A model generated the notes under the pieces. That model saw only the letters and a list, made by a program, of their open reading frames with translations. It made no database searches and was not told the origin of the DNA. A stretch of 22,903 nucleotides of DNA from Nemertoderma westbladi (lineage: Eukaryota; Xenacoelomorpha; Nemertodermatida; Nemertodermatidae). A program made the position numbers and the translations under genes. The DNA lies in contig JAUCBJ010005063.1 of NCBI GenBank assembly GCA_032718475.1, positions 1 to 22,903 of the forward strand, read 5' to 3'. Below, piece after piece: positions 9,093 to 17,590 of the stretch (the stretch's first letter is position 1; each line of letters starts with the position of its first letter).

Positions 9093-9914
9093 ATGGCAAA
9101 CCAGGGTATGGTATTTGCCCCGAGAGCTGACTCGGCAAAACAGCACCCCCCAACCCCCACTATGGATTACATTAGTAATGCGGAGGTCCGGCCACTAGAG
9201 GCCAGTGGAATGACTGGACACAATCGGCCTCACAGGCGTCAGTTAACTCCTGACCGGCTGCCTGTCTCACCCCCTACTGGAGAGAGAGCGGCAACCAATT
9301 CTTTGAGTCCCTTTCCTGATGACCTTTCTGACCCAAACCCTGGGTCACCATGGAGGCCAGATTGTGAGGGGGAGAGGGATTCTGGAGTTGGAGGCTACTC
9401 TCATGTTCCACCCCGACCAACAAAGTCATTGCTGAATCTGAGGCAAGTCACTAGACTAGCCTCAGTAAACACCCTAACACTCGGGTCCCCAATGCGACAA
9501 GGTGAGCTGACTGCCTTGGCAGATAAGCTTTCTCTTAGTGCAGTGGGTGTTCAAGAGCACCGAATGCAGACTGGACAGACTGATTAGGTTCTGATTAAGG
9601 ACATGGGGGGCGGTTGGCGACTCGCCCTCGCTTCAGCAGATGATAGTGGCAATGGTGGAATTGGTCTATTGATGAATCCAACTGCACATGCACCATTAGA
9701 CAAAATAGACCCAATCTCTAACCGCATCATCCGTTGCCACTTCTCATGTTCTGGAAGACTGGCTAAGAAGTTTCCTAAGGTGGTTCTGATTGTGTGCTAC
9801 TCTCCAACTAGTGTTGCCCCTGTAGAGGAGGTGAGGTGGAAAATTTCTACCAGAATCTACAAGCAGCTACTGATGGAGTGGATCAGCATGCATTCTTAAC
9901 ATTCCTGGGAGACT
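9093..9914 (+). pseudogene. LINE N-terminal region and endonuclease, 5' half
   Basis: The frame opens at ATG 9093 with a Pro-rich, low-complexity leader. At about residue 115 it enters the endonuclease start (LASVNTLTLGSPMRQGEL...AVGVQEHRM, containing the QE-type metal-binding site). An in-frame TAG at 9585-9587 interrupts it, and the same frame resumes with GIGLLMNP and VVLIVCYSP. A frameshift near 9838 moves into NFYQNLQ...FLTFLGDF. The Asn codon of the GDFN catalytic motif is split by the MITE inserted at 9919. In LINEs this enzyme nicks the target to prime reverse transcription. Confidence 0.8.
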
Positions 9915-9918
9915 TTAA
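9915..9918. repeat. TTAA target duplication, left side of the MITE
   Basis: TTAA abuts the CCC terminus of the element and recurs at 11456-11459. TTAA is the specific target of piggyBac transposases. Confidence 0.9.
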
Positions 9919-9931
9919 CCCTATTAAACCC

Positions 9932-9947
9932 GGGGGGGGGGGGGGGG
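9932..9947. repeat. 16-base G homopolymer in the left end of MITE copy 1
   Basis: The run lies inside the left end of the element, after CCCTATTAAACCC. The corresponding run in copy 2 (16530-16540) is 11 bases. Confidence 0.9.
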
Positions 9948-10251
9948 TCAATATGACCTTTCCCGTGGTTTTTTTATTATAATTCTGAAACAAACGCAGT
10001 TGGGAATCTGAAATTTTATGACTTTTCCTTAAAATCTATTGTCTTCCTAGTAGTGAAAACCGTTTTCAAAAATATTGGGTAGTTTTCGAGTTATAGCACA
10101 ATTTTTTAACCCTACTTTTGCCACTTTTTTGAGACGTTTTTTGAAAATTACATTTCATTAAATATTAATTGTAACATCTCTATTTTAGATTTATACCGGT
10201 TTTTTGGTGTTAGCAATTGGATGGAATTCATATAAATTGATTTAGAAATTT

Positions 10252-10990
10252 CAGACTTGTTTTTTTCGGCGGGTGCCAAATTTTGGTGCCAGCACCAAAT
10301 TTTGAAATATGTCAATTTTGTAAATTGATTGTTTGAAACTTGTCTTTTACGCAATTGGGGTTTTTTGGGGTTCTGGTTTCGATAAAATATATGCGAGTTG
10401 CACCAAGCGTATCAAACTTGTATTTTTCGGTGCTGTGTGCAAATTTTGGTGCTAGCACGAAATTTTGAAAATCCATTCAATATATAAAATTGCTTGTGAC
10501 AATTTATTTCTTACATTTTAGAGGTTTATGGCTGTTCTGAAGTCAATGGAATATATAATTATCGAACTAGACATCTCAAACTTGTATTTTTCGGAAGTGG
10601 GTGCTAAATGTGGTGCTAGCACCAAATTTTGAAAACCATCAAATATATCAATTGATTGTGTCATCTTGTTTCTTGCGTTATTCGGGTTTGTTAGGGTTCT
10701 GAATTCAATGGAATCAGTAAAAATTTCATAAGAGTTTTCAAACTTGTATTTTTCGCCGGTGGGTGAAAATTGTTGTGCCAGCACCAAATTTTGGAAAATG
10801 AGTAAATTGATCAGTAGATAGTATCATCTTGTTTCTTGCGTTATACAGGTTTATGAGGGTCCTGAATCCGATGGAATCAATAAAAACAGCACTGGACATC
10901 GCAAACTTGTACTTTTTGGTCATTGGTACGAAAATTTGCCAAATTACGCCGAAAAATACAAGTAGCAATGATCTGGCATATTTGAAATGT
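10252..10990 (+). repeat. Five ~162-bp tandem units inside MITE copy 1
   Basis: Units begin at CAAACTTG-type motifs at 10252, 10413, 10577, 10739 and 10902 (spacings 161, 164, 162 and 163). Each has TTGTATTTTTCGG, then a TTTGGTGCTAGCACCAAA-type palindrome, a TTGCGTTATACGGG-like stretch and a GAATTCAATGGAAT-like stretch. The fifth unit has lost its palindrome. Confidence 0.9.
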
Positions 10991-11398
10991 ATTCCATTAG
11001 AATCAGCGCCCTAGAAAACTTGAAAATGTGAATTTATAGCATCGTATAAGTGAATTAAAAATTTTGTGTTCTAACTGAAAAGTGCTGGTTACTTGTTTTT
11101 TTTCATTTTTTTCATACGCATAGAGGACTAAGCAGCCATTTATGGTAATCATATCATTTTTAAATATTTTCCAATGTATTTTGCGCCCCAGAAAACCTGT
11201 ATTGAAAAACAATTAGCCGAAAAATGTAACTTTCAAATTTTGTGAAAATTGTGCACTACTTGTAATTTTGGTGCTGCAATATTACCACCCCAGTACATTT
11301 TTTCGGTCGGATCCAGACTAGTGATACCTACGTACAAACAAAAAATCAGACGTTTTCGTTAATATTTGTAGATATTAGAGGGATGGGTCAATATGAAA

Positions 11399-11416
11399 CC
11401 CCCCCCCCCCCCCCCC
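11399..11416. repeat. 18-base C homopolymer in the right end of MITE copy 1
   Basis: This is the inverted counterpart of the G run near the left terminus, next to the same TCAATATGA motif in direct orientation. Confidence 0.9.
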
Positions 11417-11455
11417 GGTATTTGTACAGCATTTTATAGCCCGGTACTAATAGGG

Positions 11456-11459
11456 TTAA
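11456..11459. repeat. TTAA target duplication, right side of the MITE
   Basis: TTAA directly follows the GGG end of the element and leads back into the LINE endonuclease (AAT GCA AGT ...). Confidence 0.9.
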
Positions 11460-11865
11460 TGCAAGTCTGCATCAATCACCTACATCGCCCTGGGTCTATA
11501 GCAATAGTGTTAACCGAAATTCCGTCCATCTTCAGGATTTTATCTCTGGAAATGGATTGTTTTCGGCTGGAACCCAGTTCAAGAAGCGAACTGGAAAGCT
11601 ATGGACTCATAGTGGACCCAGTGGTCACAAGTCCCAGATAGACCATATCCTGTTTCGTAGGAAATACAGGAGCTCAATACAAGGCTGTAATGCATTTACA
11701 CTACGACCCTTCTCCAGTGATCACCACCTTATTGTGGCCAAGGTAAGACTTAGTCTGCGTGCTAGCAGAACAACGAAATCTGCCTTACCGCGGCATGACT
11801 GGTCCTCTCTTGCAACAGCCAAGTGTGAGATCCAGCTTCACACTACAGCTGAGCAACAGGTATGA
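11460..11865 (+). pseudogene. LINE endonuclease, 3' half
   Basis: This continues the GDFN motif after the MITE with SLHQSPTSPWVYSNSVN, then FISGNGLFSAGTQF, KLWTHSGPSG, QIDHILFRRKYR and SSDHHLIVAKVRL. The QIDHIL and SDHHLI boxes carry the Asp and His residues of the apurinic endonuclease active site. The frame ends at TGA 11863-11865 through a frameshift near 11860 and resumes in another frame as NRYEVLASEAAD. Together with 9430-9914 it makes a near-complete but inactivated endonuclease domain. Confidence 0.85.
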
Positions 11866-12455
11866 GGTTCTTGCCTCTGAGGCGGCAGATCACTGTGAGG
11901 GCTATACTGCATTCACAGAGGCAGTTAAGTTAGCAGCTGCAGAAACAGTTCCTGTATACCCTCGAAACAGGAAACGGGCCCCTGGACTGACAACAAAATT
12001 CAGAAGTGCCGAAATGACCTCTAAAAGGCGCAGAAAGAGTCCCGACTCAAACAGACTACAGCGGCCAAGACTGCAGTTAAGGCTGCATCTAGGTCCCTGA
12101 ACAGGCAGTACTCTGTTAATTTACAGGAGCTAATAAACCAACAGGTTGATGCCATCAATGATGTTGACGACAGCAGGCAATCATCCCAGGCATGGAGATC
12201 GATCAACTTGCTTGCTGGTCGAAAAAGCCAACCAACCACCAAGGTTAAGGCTGAATCAGCAGCCGATCGCCTCAATGGTTAGAAGGCCCACTTTGAAAAG
12301 CTCCTCAATAATGACAGGGTATTGCCTGATAAAGGGTATTGTCTGAGTCTGTACTCCCAGTTATTCCCATTGGTGATATCTCCTTTGCAGAAGTGAAGGC
12401 TGCTGCAAAGAGCATTAAGACCAATCGTGCCAGTGGAGTAGATGGTGATTGTTGT
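11866..12455 (+). pseudogene. LINE linker and start of reverse transcriptase
   Basis: The linker region is split between frames: EAADHCEGYTAFTEAVK, then AASRSLNRQYS and SSQAWRSINLLAGRKS, with a TAG where RLNGWKAHFEKLL would normally carry Trp. EVKAAAKSIKTNRASGVDGD at the end is the conserved entry into RT. The frame stops just afterwards, and the rest of the fingers and palm up to FADD is missing. It would have joined endonuclease and RT in one polyprotein. Confidence 0.75.
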
Positions 12456-12479
12456 TGACTATGTTCTACGCACGCATGT

Positions 12480-13320
12480 CCTTAGATCATCATAATGATG
12501 ATGGGGTGATGACAACCTGCCGGCTCCAGAAGTCGAGGAAATCCTGACAAGTACCTAACTGATCTAGACTTTGCTGATGACTTAGGAGTACTCTCAGAAT
12601 CACTAGAGGGAGCCCAACGGCTCCTCAGCTCATTAGAACAAGCTGCTTCTAGTGTTGGTCTTTTTATTAATTCCAGAAAGACCAAAATTTTGAAAGTTAA
12701 CTTTGAAAGTCCTCAGCAAGTCTCTGATCGGTTGAGCATAAGCTCAAAAGATGGTATGCTTGAGCATATGGACGACTTCTGTTACCTGGGATCATGGATC
12801 CGGAAGTCAGGTGAGGACCTTCGAATACGTAAGGGAAAGGCACGGCAGCCTTGAATAGGCTTTCCAGGATTTGGAAGTCACCGAGAATTAAGGTCCGATT
12901 ATTTAGAGCAGCAGTAGTTCCAGTACTCCTCTATGGGAGTCCATGCTGGGCTCTAACTGCTGAGGACACCAAATCTCTGGATGGCACATTCACAAGAATG
13001 CTACGCCGGGTTCATTGTGCCCAAGTACAATGCACACATCTCCAACCAGACACTATATAACATTGGAGGTGTCTCATTGGTTCCCCCAAGCTTGACACTA
13101 GAACAAAATCGCCACCGCTTTGCAGGACATTGCTTTCGCCGTGAGGACCAGCCAGTGCATAATCTTGTACTTTGGCAGCCTCATGGAGTGAATAAGCATG
13201 GTGGACAGCCCATGACAATCTTGAGACGCATCATCTGGCCTTGAAGATGCGGATGATCTAGCAAATGTCATGGGTGATAGGGCGTTGTGGCGGTGCAATT
13301 TTGTCGATAAACCGGTACAG
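12480..13320 (+). pseudogene. LINE reverse transcriptase palm remnant and C-terminal region
   Basis: This begins around YLTDLDFADDLGVL, with the F-A-D-D catalytic box at 12570-12581. It continues through LFINSRKTKIL, the FCYLGSWI thumb-like motif, PVLLYGSPCWALT, TLYNIGGVS, RHRFAGHCFRRED and an end reading DLANVMGDRALWR. Frameshifts near 12845, 12990 and 13235 break it. The N-terminal half of RT before FADD is gone, so it cannot act. The order matches RTE/CR1-like LINE C-termini. Confidence 0.82.
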
Positions 13321-13359
13321 CATTCTTAAAAATGCAGCTGCAATGCAGCATGCCGATCC

Positions 13360-13375
13360 TAGTAGTAGTAGTAGT
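13360..13375 (+). repeat. TAG microsatellite at the LINE 3' end
   Basis: About five TAG units follow the last LINE coding motifs. Short 3' simple repeats are common at RTE-type LINE ends. Confidence 0.75.
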
Positions 13376-13376
13376 A

Positions 13377-13447
13377 ATTATAAATTATAATGAAAGGGTA
13401 AGAATAAGAATAAGTAAGAATATAATAATAATTCCAACACCTTTATA
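13377..13447. other. Short AT-rich spacer between the LINE and PLE copy 2
   Basis: ATAAGAATAAG-type low-complexity sequence; nothing further seen. Confidence 0.5.
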
Positions 13448-13453
13448 ACATTG

Positions 13454-13507
13454 CGGGTTGTGTGGTCAAGGGGGAACTTTCTACCGTAGAAGGATAGAAA
13501 GAACCCG
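13454..13507 (+). other. Nested stem structure in the leader of PLE copy 2
   Basis: CGGGTT (13454-13459) can pair with AACCCG (13502-13507). CTTTCTA (13477-13483) can pair with TAGAAAG (13495-13501) in the same fold. No hammerhead core is present, and its role is unknown. Confidence 0.4.
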
Positions 13508-13533
13508 GGGGGACTCCTCCGAGAGACGGCTTC

Positions 13534-14331
13534 ATGGGGGTAGCACATTTACTTAATTTTATAAGGTGTAATTATAATACCCGTGTTCTAACTTTGACAT
13601 CGAGCCTATTGGATTTAAATAGGAAAGTTGCGGAACAGAGGTGTAGGAAGCAGTTTTTGACTTCCTGTTACAACGAACGCACGACTCCGCAAAGTCTAAA
13701 AGTGAGTCCACCAGGTAATTTTAAACCAAACTTTTCAAATAGTGCGGAATAGAATTACACAGGGGTGGCTATATCACAATGCAAAAGAGAGATAGAGGAG
13801 TTACAGTATAAAATCAAGTGCATTACACTGGCATTGAATGGGCATTATTTAGACCTTCACATATATTCTTTGGTGGACAAATTTGTTTCCATATATTATG
13901 ATAATGTACTTTCACGTGGTATAGCTGGTTTTGAAAGTAAATTAAGGTGGCTTCGTGTGAAAAATAATAAGTTACCGCCGTCTAGAATAACTGTACAAAA
14001 TACAGTGGTAAACATGAGTTCTCTACAGCTAACTGAACCGCAACTCAGTGTATTATTAGGGTTAGGGTTTAATTATGAAATTGCCCCAAAATCGTTGCCC
14101 TGGACAGATTATGTGGTTGCAATAGAGTCGGCGGCAAATCGTCTGTCTGGTACAGTAGGAGCAGCGTTTAGACACGAGGCTATAGGCATTTTGGAAGCCC
14201 AGAGAAAAGTACCAATTACTCCAAACCTAACTGAGGTTGAGTGGGGGGCTGTTAACGAACTACGAAAAAATGACTCAATTATAATTCGCCCTGCTGATAA
14301 AGGAAATAAAACAGTAATATTAGATAAGTAG
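13534..14331 (+). pseudogene. PLE copy 2 N-terminal domain and start of RT
   Basis: The frame starts at ATG 13534 and runs through one in-frame TAG (13750-13752) to a stop at 14329. The latter part has LTEPQLSVLLGLGFNYEIAP, a conserved PLE motif, and ends in SIIIRPADKGNKTVILDK, the entry to the RT. The C-terminal stop results from a frame change: the adjacent frame continues as MEKILTDTTLFIKLEKNP to TAG near 14445. This N-terminal domain is specific to PLEs. One stop and one frameshift suggest moderate age. Confidence 0.82.
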
Positions 14332-14447
14332 AAAAAATGGAAAAGATATTAACAGATACTACCCTGTTTATAAAATTAGAAAAAAATCCTGTAACAACAT
14401 ACGAGAGACGGGTTAATATTACATTACGCTCAAATAATAATTGTTAG
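14332..14447 (+). pseudogene. PLE copy 2 RT continuation in a shifted frame
   Basis: After the frameshift the next frame reads VEKMEKILTDTTLFIK and then NPVTTYERR before a TAG at 14445-14447. It matches the segment that follows ADKG in PLE RTs, after which homology is lost. Confidence 0.7.
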
Positions 14448-14591
14448 TAAAAGTATAAAGTAATTAGAATAAATTCATTAATTAGAATAATAATAAATAA
14501 TTAATTATTTAATAAATATTATTTAATAAATGATGTAATATTATTTAAAAATTATTTAATAAATAGATTAAGAATTAAATAAATAGTAATT
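14448..14591. repeat. AT-rich low-complexity block replacing part of PLE RT
   Basis: The block is almost only A and T, with repeated ATTATTTAATAAAT-like units. It sits where the PLE RT segment containing the IHK-type motif is expected, and that segment is absent. Confidence 0.75.
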
Positions 14592-14985
14592 TTGCCAAAT
14601 AATAATGAGTTACAAGTCAGTTTTGATGTTATTAACATGTTCGGCAATGTCCCGGTAGAGGGGGCTATAGAGGTAGTTATGGATGTTATCTCACAAGATC
14701 CAGAGTTCAAAGACCGAACAGGGATAAATGTTGATACTTTTCGTATATTGTTGGACCTTGTCCTAAACCAAACAGCGTTTGTGTTTCAGGACAAATGTTT
14801 TTGTCAGATTAAAGGTTTGCCTATGGGAAATCCCATTTCCCCAATCCTTAGTTGTCTATTTATGTACAGTCTAGAAAGGAGAGCTGCTGAGCTGGGGATT
14901 TAACCTAGAGTGTGGCTACGCTATGTGGATGACACATGGTGTTTAGTTAATAAAGATGAGGAGACTGTTAAATAATCTAAATTCA
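14592..14985 (+). pseudogene. PLE copy 2 RT palm
   Basis: This reads LQVSFDVINMFGNVPVEGAI with the first catalytic Asp region, then QIKGLPMGNPISPILSCLF. An in-frame TAA at 14901 precedes LRYVDDTW, where the Y-V-D-D active site lies at 14922-14933. A further TAA at 14973-14975 follows VK before a frame change into the next segment. These are RT motifs A, B and C in their normal order, and the catalytic box is intact. It would prime directly from nicked DNA in an active PLE. Confidence 0.88.
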
Positions 14986-14995
14986 TTACATAGCG

Positions 14996-15850
14996 ATGAG
15001 AAAATTCACTGTAGAACACCAGCGAGAAGACGGCAGCCTCCCCTTCTTAGATACATTGGTCACAATCCACCCGGGTAGTTCTAGTTCGATAAGCACCACA
15101 GTATATCAAAAACCAACACATTCGAATAGGTATCTTAATTTTAATTCAAATCATCACCCTAGGATTAAACAAAGTGTATGCAAAGGCCTATATTATCGAT
15201 CTAGTAGACTATGTTCCACAGAATCTAATAGAATTAAAACCCAAAATAGCCTAGCCAATACACTAAAATGCAACGGGTATCCGACACGTATCATATACAA
15301 TACACAAAGGAAAATAAATAATGCAATTAAAACTCCAATATCCAAACAACCACGGGAAAAACCTGAAATTAACATAGCATTGCCATATGTACAAAATGTC
15401 ACGGAGAGTTTGGAACGGTTGTGTAGGAAATATAATATTGGAACTTTCTCAAGAATGGGCCGTAGCCTGGCGGCATCATACATACAGAATGGTCACAAGC
15501 CTGAGAGTAGTCCCAGGGGAATTGTTTACACAATCCCATGTGAGTGCGATAAAGTATACGTAGGACAAAGTAAATACGCATTAGATGTAAGATTAGTAGC
15601 TCATGATGGCGACTTAAGACACGAGAGAGTAAAAGCTACAGAGTTAGCGGCACATTTAGTAGAGGAGAATCATGTCCCGTTATTCCATAAGGCCAAAGTA
15701 ATAGGACGAGAAAGTAGGTTGTACTCCCGTTTAGTTCTCGAGAGTTTACATATAAAGAAGTTAGGACATCAAGCAATAAACAAACGGGTTTCAGTTGAGG
15801 TTGATAACTTTAGTGCAGGAAAAATTAATAAAATCCAATTTAATGATTGA
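14996..15850 (+). pseudogene. PLE copy 2 RT thumb/linker and GIY-YIG endonuclease
   Basis: This 284-codon frame is uninterrupted. It opens with KFTVEHQREDGSLPFLD, the conserved segment after YVDD, then TTVYQKPTHSNRYLNF. The GIY-YIG nuclease lies at about residues 175-250: GIVY (175-178), YVG (188-190), Arg199 and Glu249 as the likely catalytic acid. Cys182, Cys184, His220 and His226 may bind metal. The codon integrity contrasts with the broken RT upstream. The first codon is probably not a real start but the point of a frameshift from the preceding segment. Confidence 0.88.
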
Positions 15851-15878
15851 CGATGTGAAAAAAAAATGGTGTGTGTGT

Positions 15879-15891
15879 GGGGGGGGGGGGG
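15879..15891. repeat. 13-base G homopolymer after PLE copy 2
   Basis: The G run follows a short GTGTGTGTGT stretch about 25 bases after the PLE stop codon. Confidence 0.9.
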
Positions 15892-16512
15892 TTGGTTGTA
15901 GATTATATTATGTTGTGTGCTATAAGTTGTGATTATACAGTACTGTAGTTATTAATGTGTTTATTTGGTGTAATAGTAATAATTTGTACTGTAGTAAGTT
16001 CGTTTTGTGCAATATTCACTATTATCTCATACTGTATAAAAATTTATATTTAAGCAACAGAATGTAGCACTACCGGTTACCAATTCATTATCTGATTTAG
16101 TGATTGATAACGGCTGCGATCTGCAGTTGAAATATATTTCCTTTGCCTAGGCCCTACCGTACTGCCGTACCGATTCGAATTGTATATATAGTACCTAATA
16201 TACTGCTTGACAATTATATTTTATAAATTATAATAATATAACGCTGTACTGTATCAAACTTTATTTTAAATTATCAAATTAAAAAATATACATATTAATG
16301 AAAATATTAACTGTTTTTTTTCTATACAAAATTTGAATTTGTGCAATAACCATCAGTTGTCTCTTCTTTTCTTGTCTCGTCTTCAGTTGTCTCGTTTGTC
16401 TCGTTCTTTTATTTCAATCAATCAATGTTTATTTGGTAGACTGAAAACTTATTTATGCTTTGCAAATATCTCTTAACACTCTTTGTATGTGGGTAGAAAT
16501 GGCATTTCTGGT
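15892..16512. other. AT-rich interval, no gene seen
   Basis: No reading frame or repeat is recognised. Part may be the PLE 3' untranslated region. A TCTTGTCTCGTCTTC-like CT-rich stretch lies near 16370-16400. Confidence 0.45.
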
Positions 16513-16516
16513 TTAA
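16513..16516. repeat. TTAA next to MITE copy 2 left end
   Basis: The motif matches the TTAA next to copy 1. A right-hand partner is not found because the copy is truncated. Confidence 0.75.
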
Positions 16517-16529
16517 CTCTATTAAACCC

Positions 16530-16559
16530 GGGGGGGGGGGTCAATATGACCCCCCCCCC
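16530..16559. repeat. G11 and C10 runs around TCAATATGA in MITE copy 2
   Basis: An 11-base G run (16530-16540) and a 10-base C run (16550-16559) flank TCAATATGA, so the segment could fold into a G-C hairpin. Copy 1 has ACCTTTCCCG where copy 2 has the C run. Confidence 0.9.
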
Positions 16560-16847
16560 GTGGTTTTTTTATTATAATTCTGAAACAAACACAGTTGGGA
16601 ATCTGAAATTTTATGACTTTTCCTAAAAATCTATTGTCTTCCTAGTAGTCAAAACCGTTTTCAAAAATATTGGGTACTTTTCGTGTTATAGCACCATTTT
16701 TTAACCCTACTTTTGGCACTTTTTTGAGACGTTTTTTGAAAATTACATTTCATTAAATATGAATTGTAACATCTCTATTTTTGATTTACACCGGTTTTTT
16801 GGTGGTTAGAAATTTGATGGAATTCATATAAATTGATTTAGAAATTT

Positions 16848-17590
16848 CAAACTTGTTTTTTTCGGTGGGTGCCAAATTTTGGTGCCAGCACCAAATTTTG
16901 AATTATGTCAATTTTGTAAATTGATTGTTTGAAACTTGTTTTTTACGCAATTGGGGTTTTTTGGGGTTCTGGATTCGATGAAATATATACGAGTTGCACC
17001 AAGCGTATCAAACTTGTATTTTTCGGTGCTGTGTGCAAATTTTGGTGCTAGCACGAAATTTTGAAAATTCATTCGATAGATAAAATTGCTTGTGACAATT
17101 TATTTCTTGCGTTTTAGAGGTTTATGGCTGTTCTGAATTCAATGGAATAAATAATTATCGAACTAGACATCTCAAACTTGTATTTTTCGGATGTGGGTGC
17201 AAAATGTGGTGCTAGCACCAAATTTTGAAAACCATCAAATATATCAATTGATTGTGTCACCTTGTTTCTTGCGTTATACGGGTTTGTGATGGTTCTGAAT
17301 TCAATGGAATCAGTAAAAATTTCATAAGAGTTCTCAAACTGGTATTTTTCGCCAGTGGGTGAAAATTGTTGTGCCAGCACCAAATTTTGGAAAATATGCA
17401 AATTTATCAGTAGATAGTATCACCTCGTTTCTTGCGTTATACGGGTTTATGAGGGTCCTGAATCCGATGGAATCCATAAAAACAGCACTGGACATCGCAA
17501 ACTTGTACTTTTTGGTGATGGGTACGAAATTTGGTGCTAGCACCAAAATTTGCCAAATTACGCCGAAAAATACAAGCATCAATGATCTGG
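16848..17590 (+). repeat. Five ~162-bp tandem units inside MITE copy 2
   Basis: Unit starts lie at 16848, 17009, 17173, 17335 and 17498. The spacings (161, 164, 162, 163) are identical to those in copy 1. The fifth unit keeps its TTTGGTGCTAGCACCAAA palindrome. Confidence 0.9.

Larger units (their letters stand above)
9919..11455 (+). mobile_element. piggyBac-like non-autonomous transposon (MITE), copy 1, complete
   Basis: The 1537-bp element starts CCCTATTAAACCCGGG. The reverse complement of its end starts CCCTATTAGTACCGGG, so the termini form imperfect inverted repeats beginning CCC. It is flanked by TTAA on both sides, the piggyBac signature. A subterminal GGGTCAATATGA motif and a G or C homopolymer occur near both ends. 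There is no transposase frame, so mobilisation would need an autonomous relative. The interior is mainly a five-unit, ~162-bp tandem array. It interrupts the endonuclease of a LINE, whose frame is restored exactly by excision to one TTAA. Confidence 0.9.
8660..13376 (+). mobile_element. RTE-like non-LTR retrotransposon (LINE), decayed, with a nested MITE
   Basis: A GC-richer block with a repetitive leader, apurinic-type endonuclease motifs, an RT FADD box and a C-terminal region of the RRHRFAGH type ends in a short TAG microsatellite, as RTE-type LINEs often do. Excluding the MITE at 9919-11455, about 3.2 kb of LINE remains. The central RT is deleted around 12450-12480. The 5' boundary (about 8660) is estimated from the change in composition after the FReD 3' UTR. 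I saw no clear target duplication. Assignment to the RTE clade is from general appearance and not certain. Confidence 0.75.
13450..15853 (+). mobile_element. Penelope-like element, copy 2 (family distinct from copy 1)
   Basis: The order is a PLE N-terminal domain, an RT with FDVINMFGNVP, GLPMGNPISP and YVDD motifs, the TVYQKPTHSNRYL region, and a C-terminal GIY-YIG endonuclease. RT followed by GIY-YIG is the definition of PLEs. The GIY-YIG sequence (YTIPCECDKVYVGQS) is not close to that of copy 1 (YKFTCGSCSATYIGKS), so the two are different lineages. Stops, frameshifts and loss of a central RT block show it is inactive. The 5' boundary is inferred from a structured leader; terminal repeats were not found. 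Confidence 0.85.

Noticed and set aside
10148-10968. Several minus-strand open frames across the MITE
   Set aside because: They arise because the ~162-bp unit is near a multiple of three and lacks stops in one frame; similar protein in copy 2 (17114-17582) follows from DNA similarity, not coding.
13451-13525. tRNA-like stem and A/B-box-like words before PLE copy 2
   Set aside because: There is no cloverleaf with anticodon and TPsiC arms, and the B box GGTTCGA is absent.
14056-14069. Two TTAGGG telomere-like units
   Set aside because: They lie within the PLE coding motif LLGLGFNYE and are explained by it; two units are not a telomeric tract.
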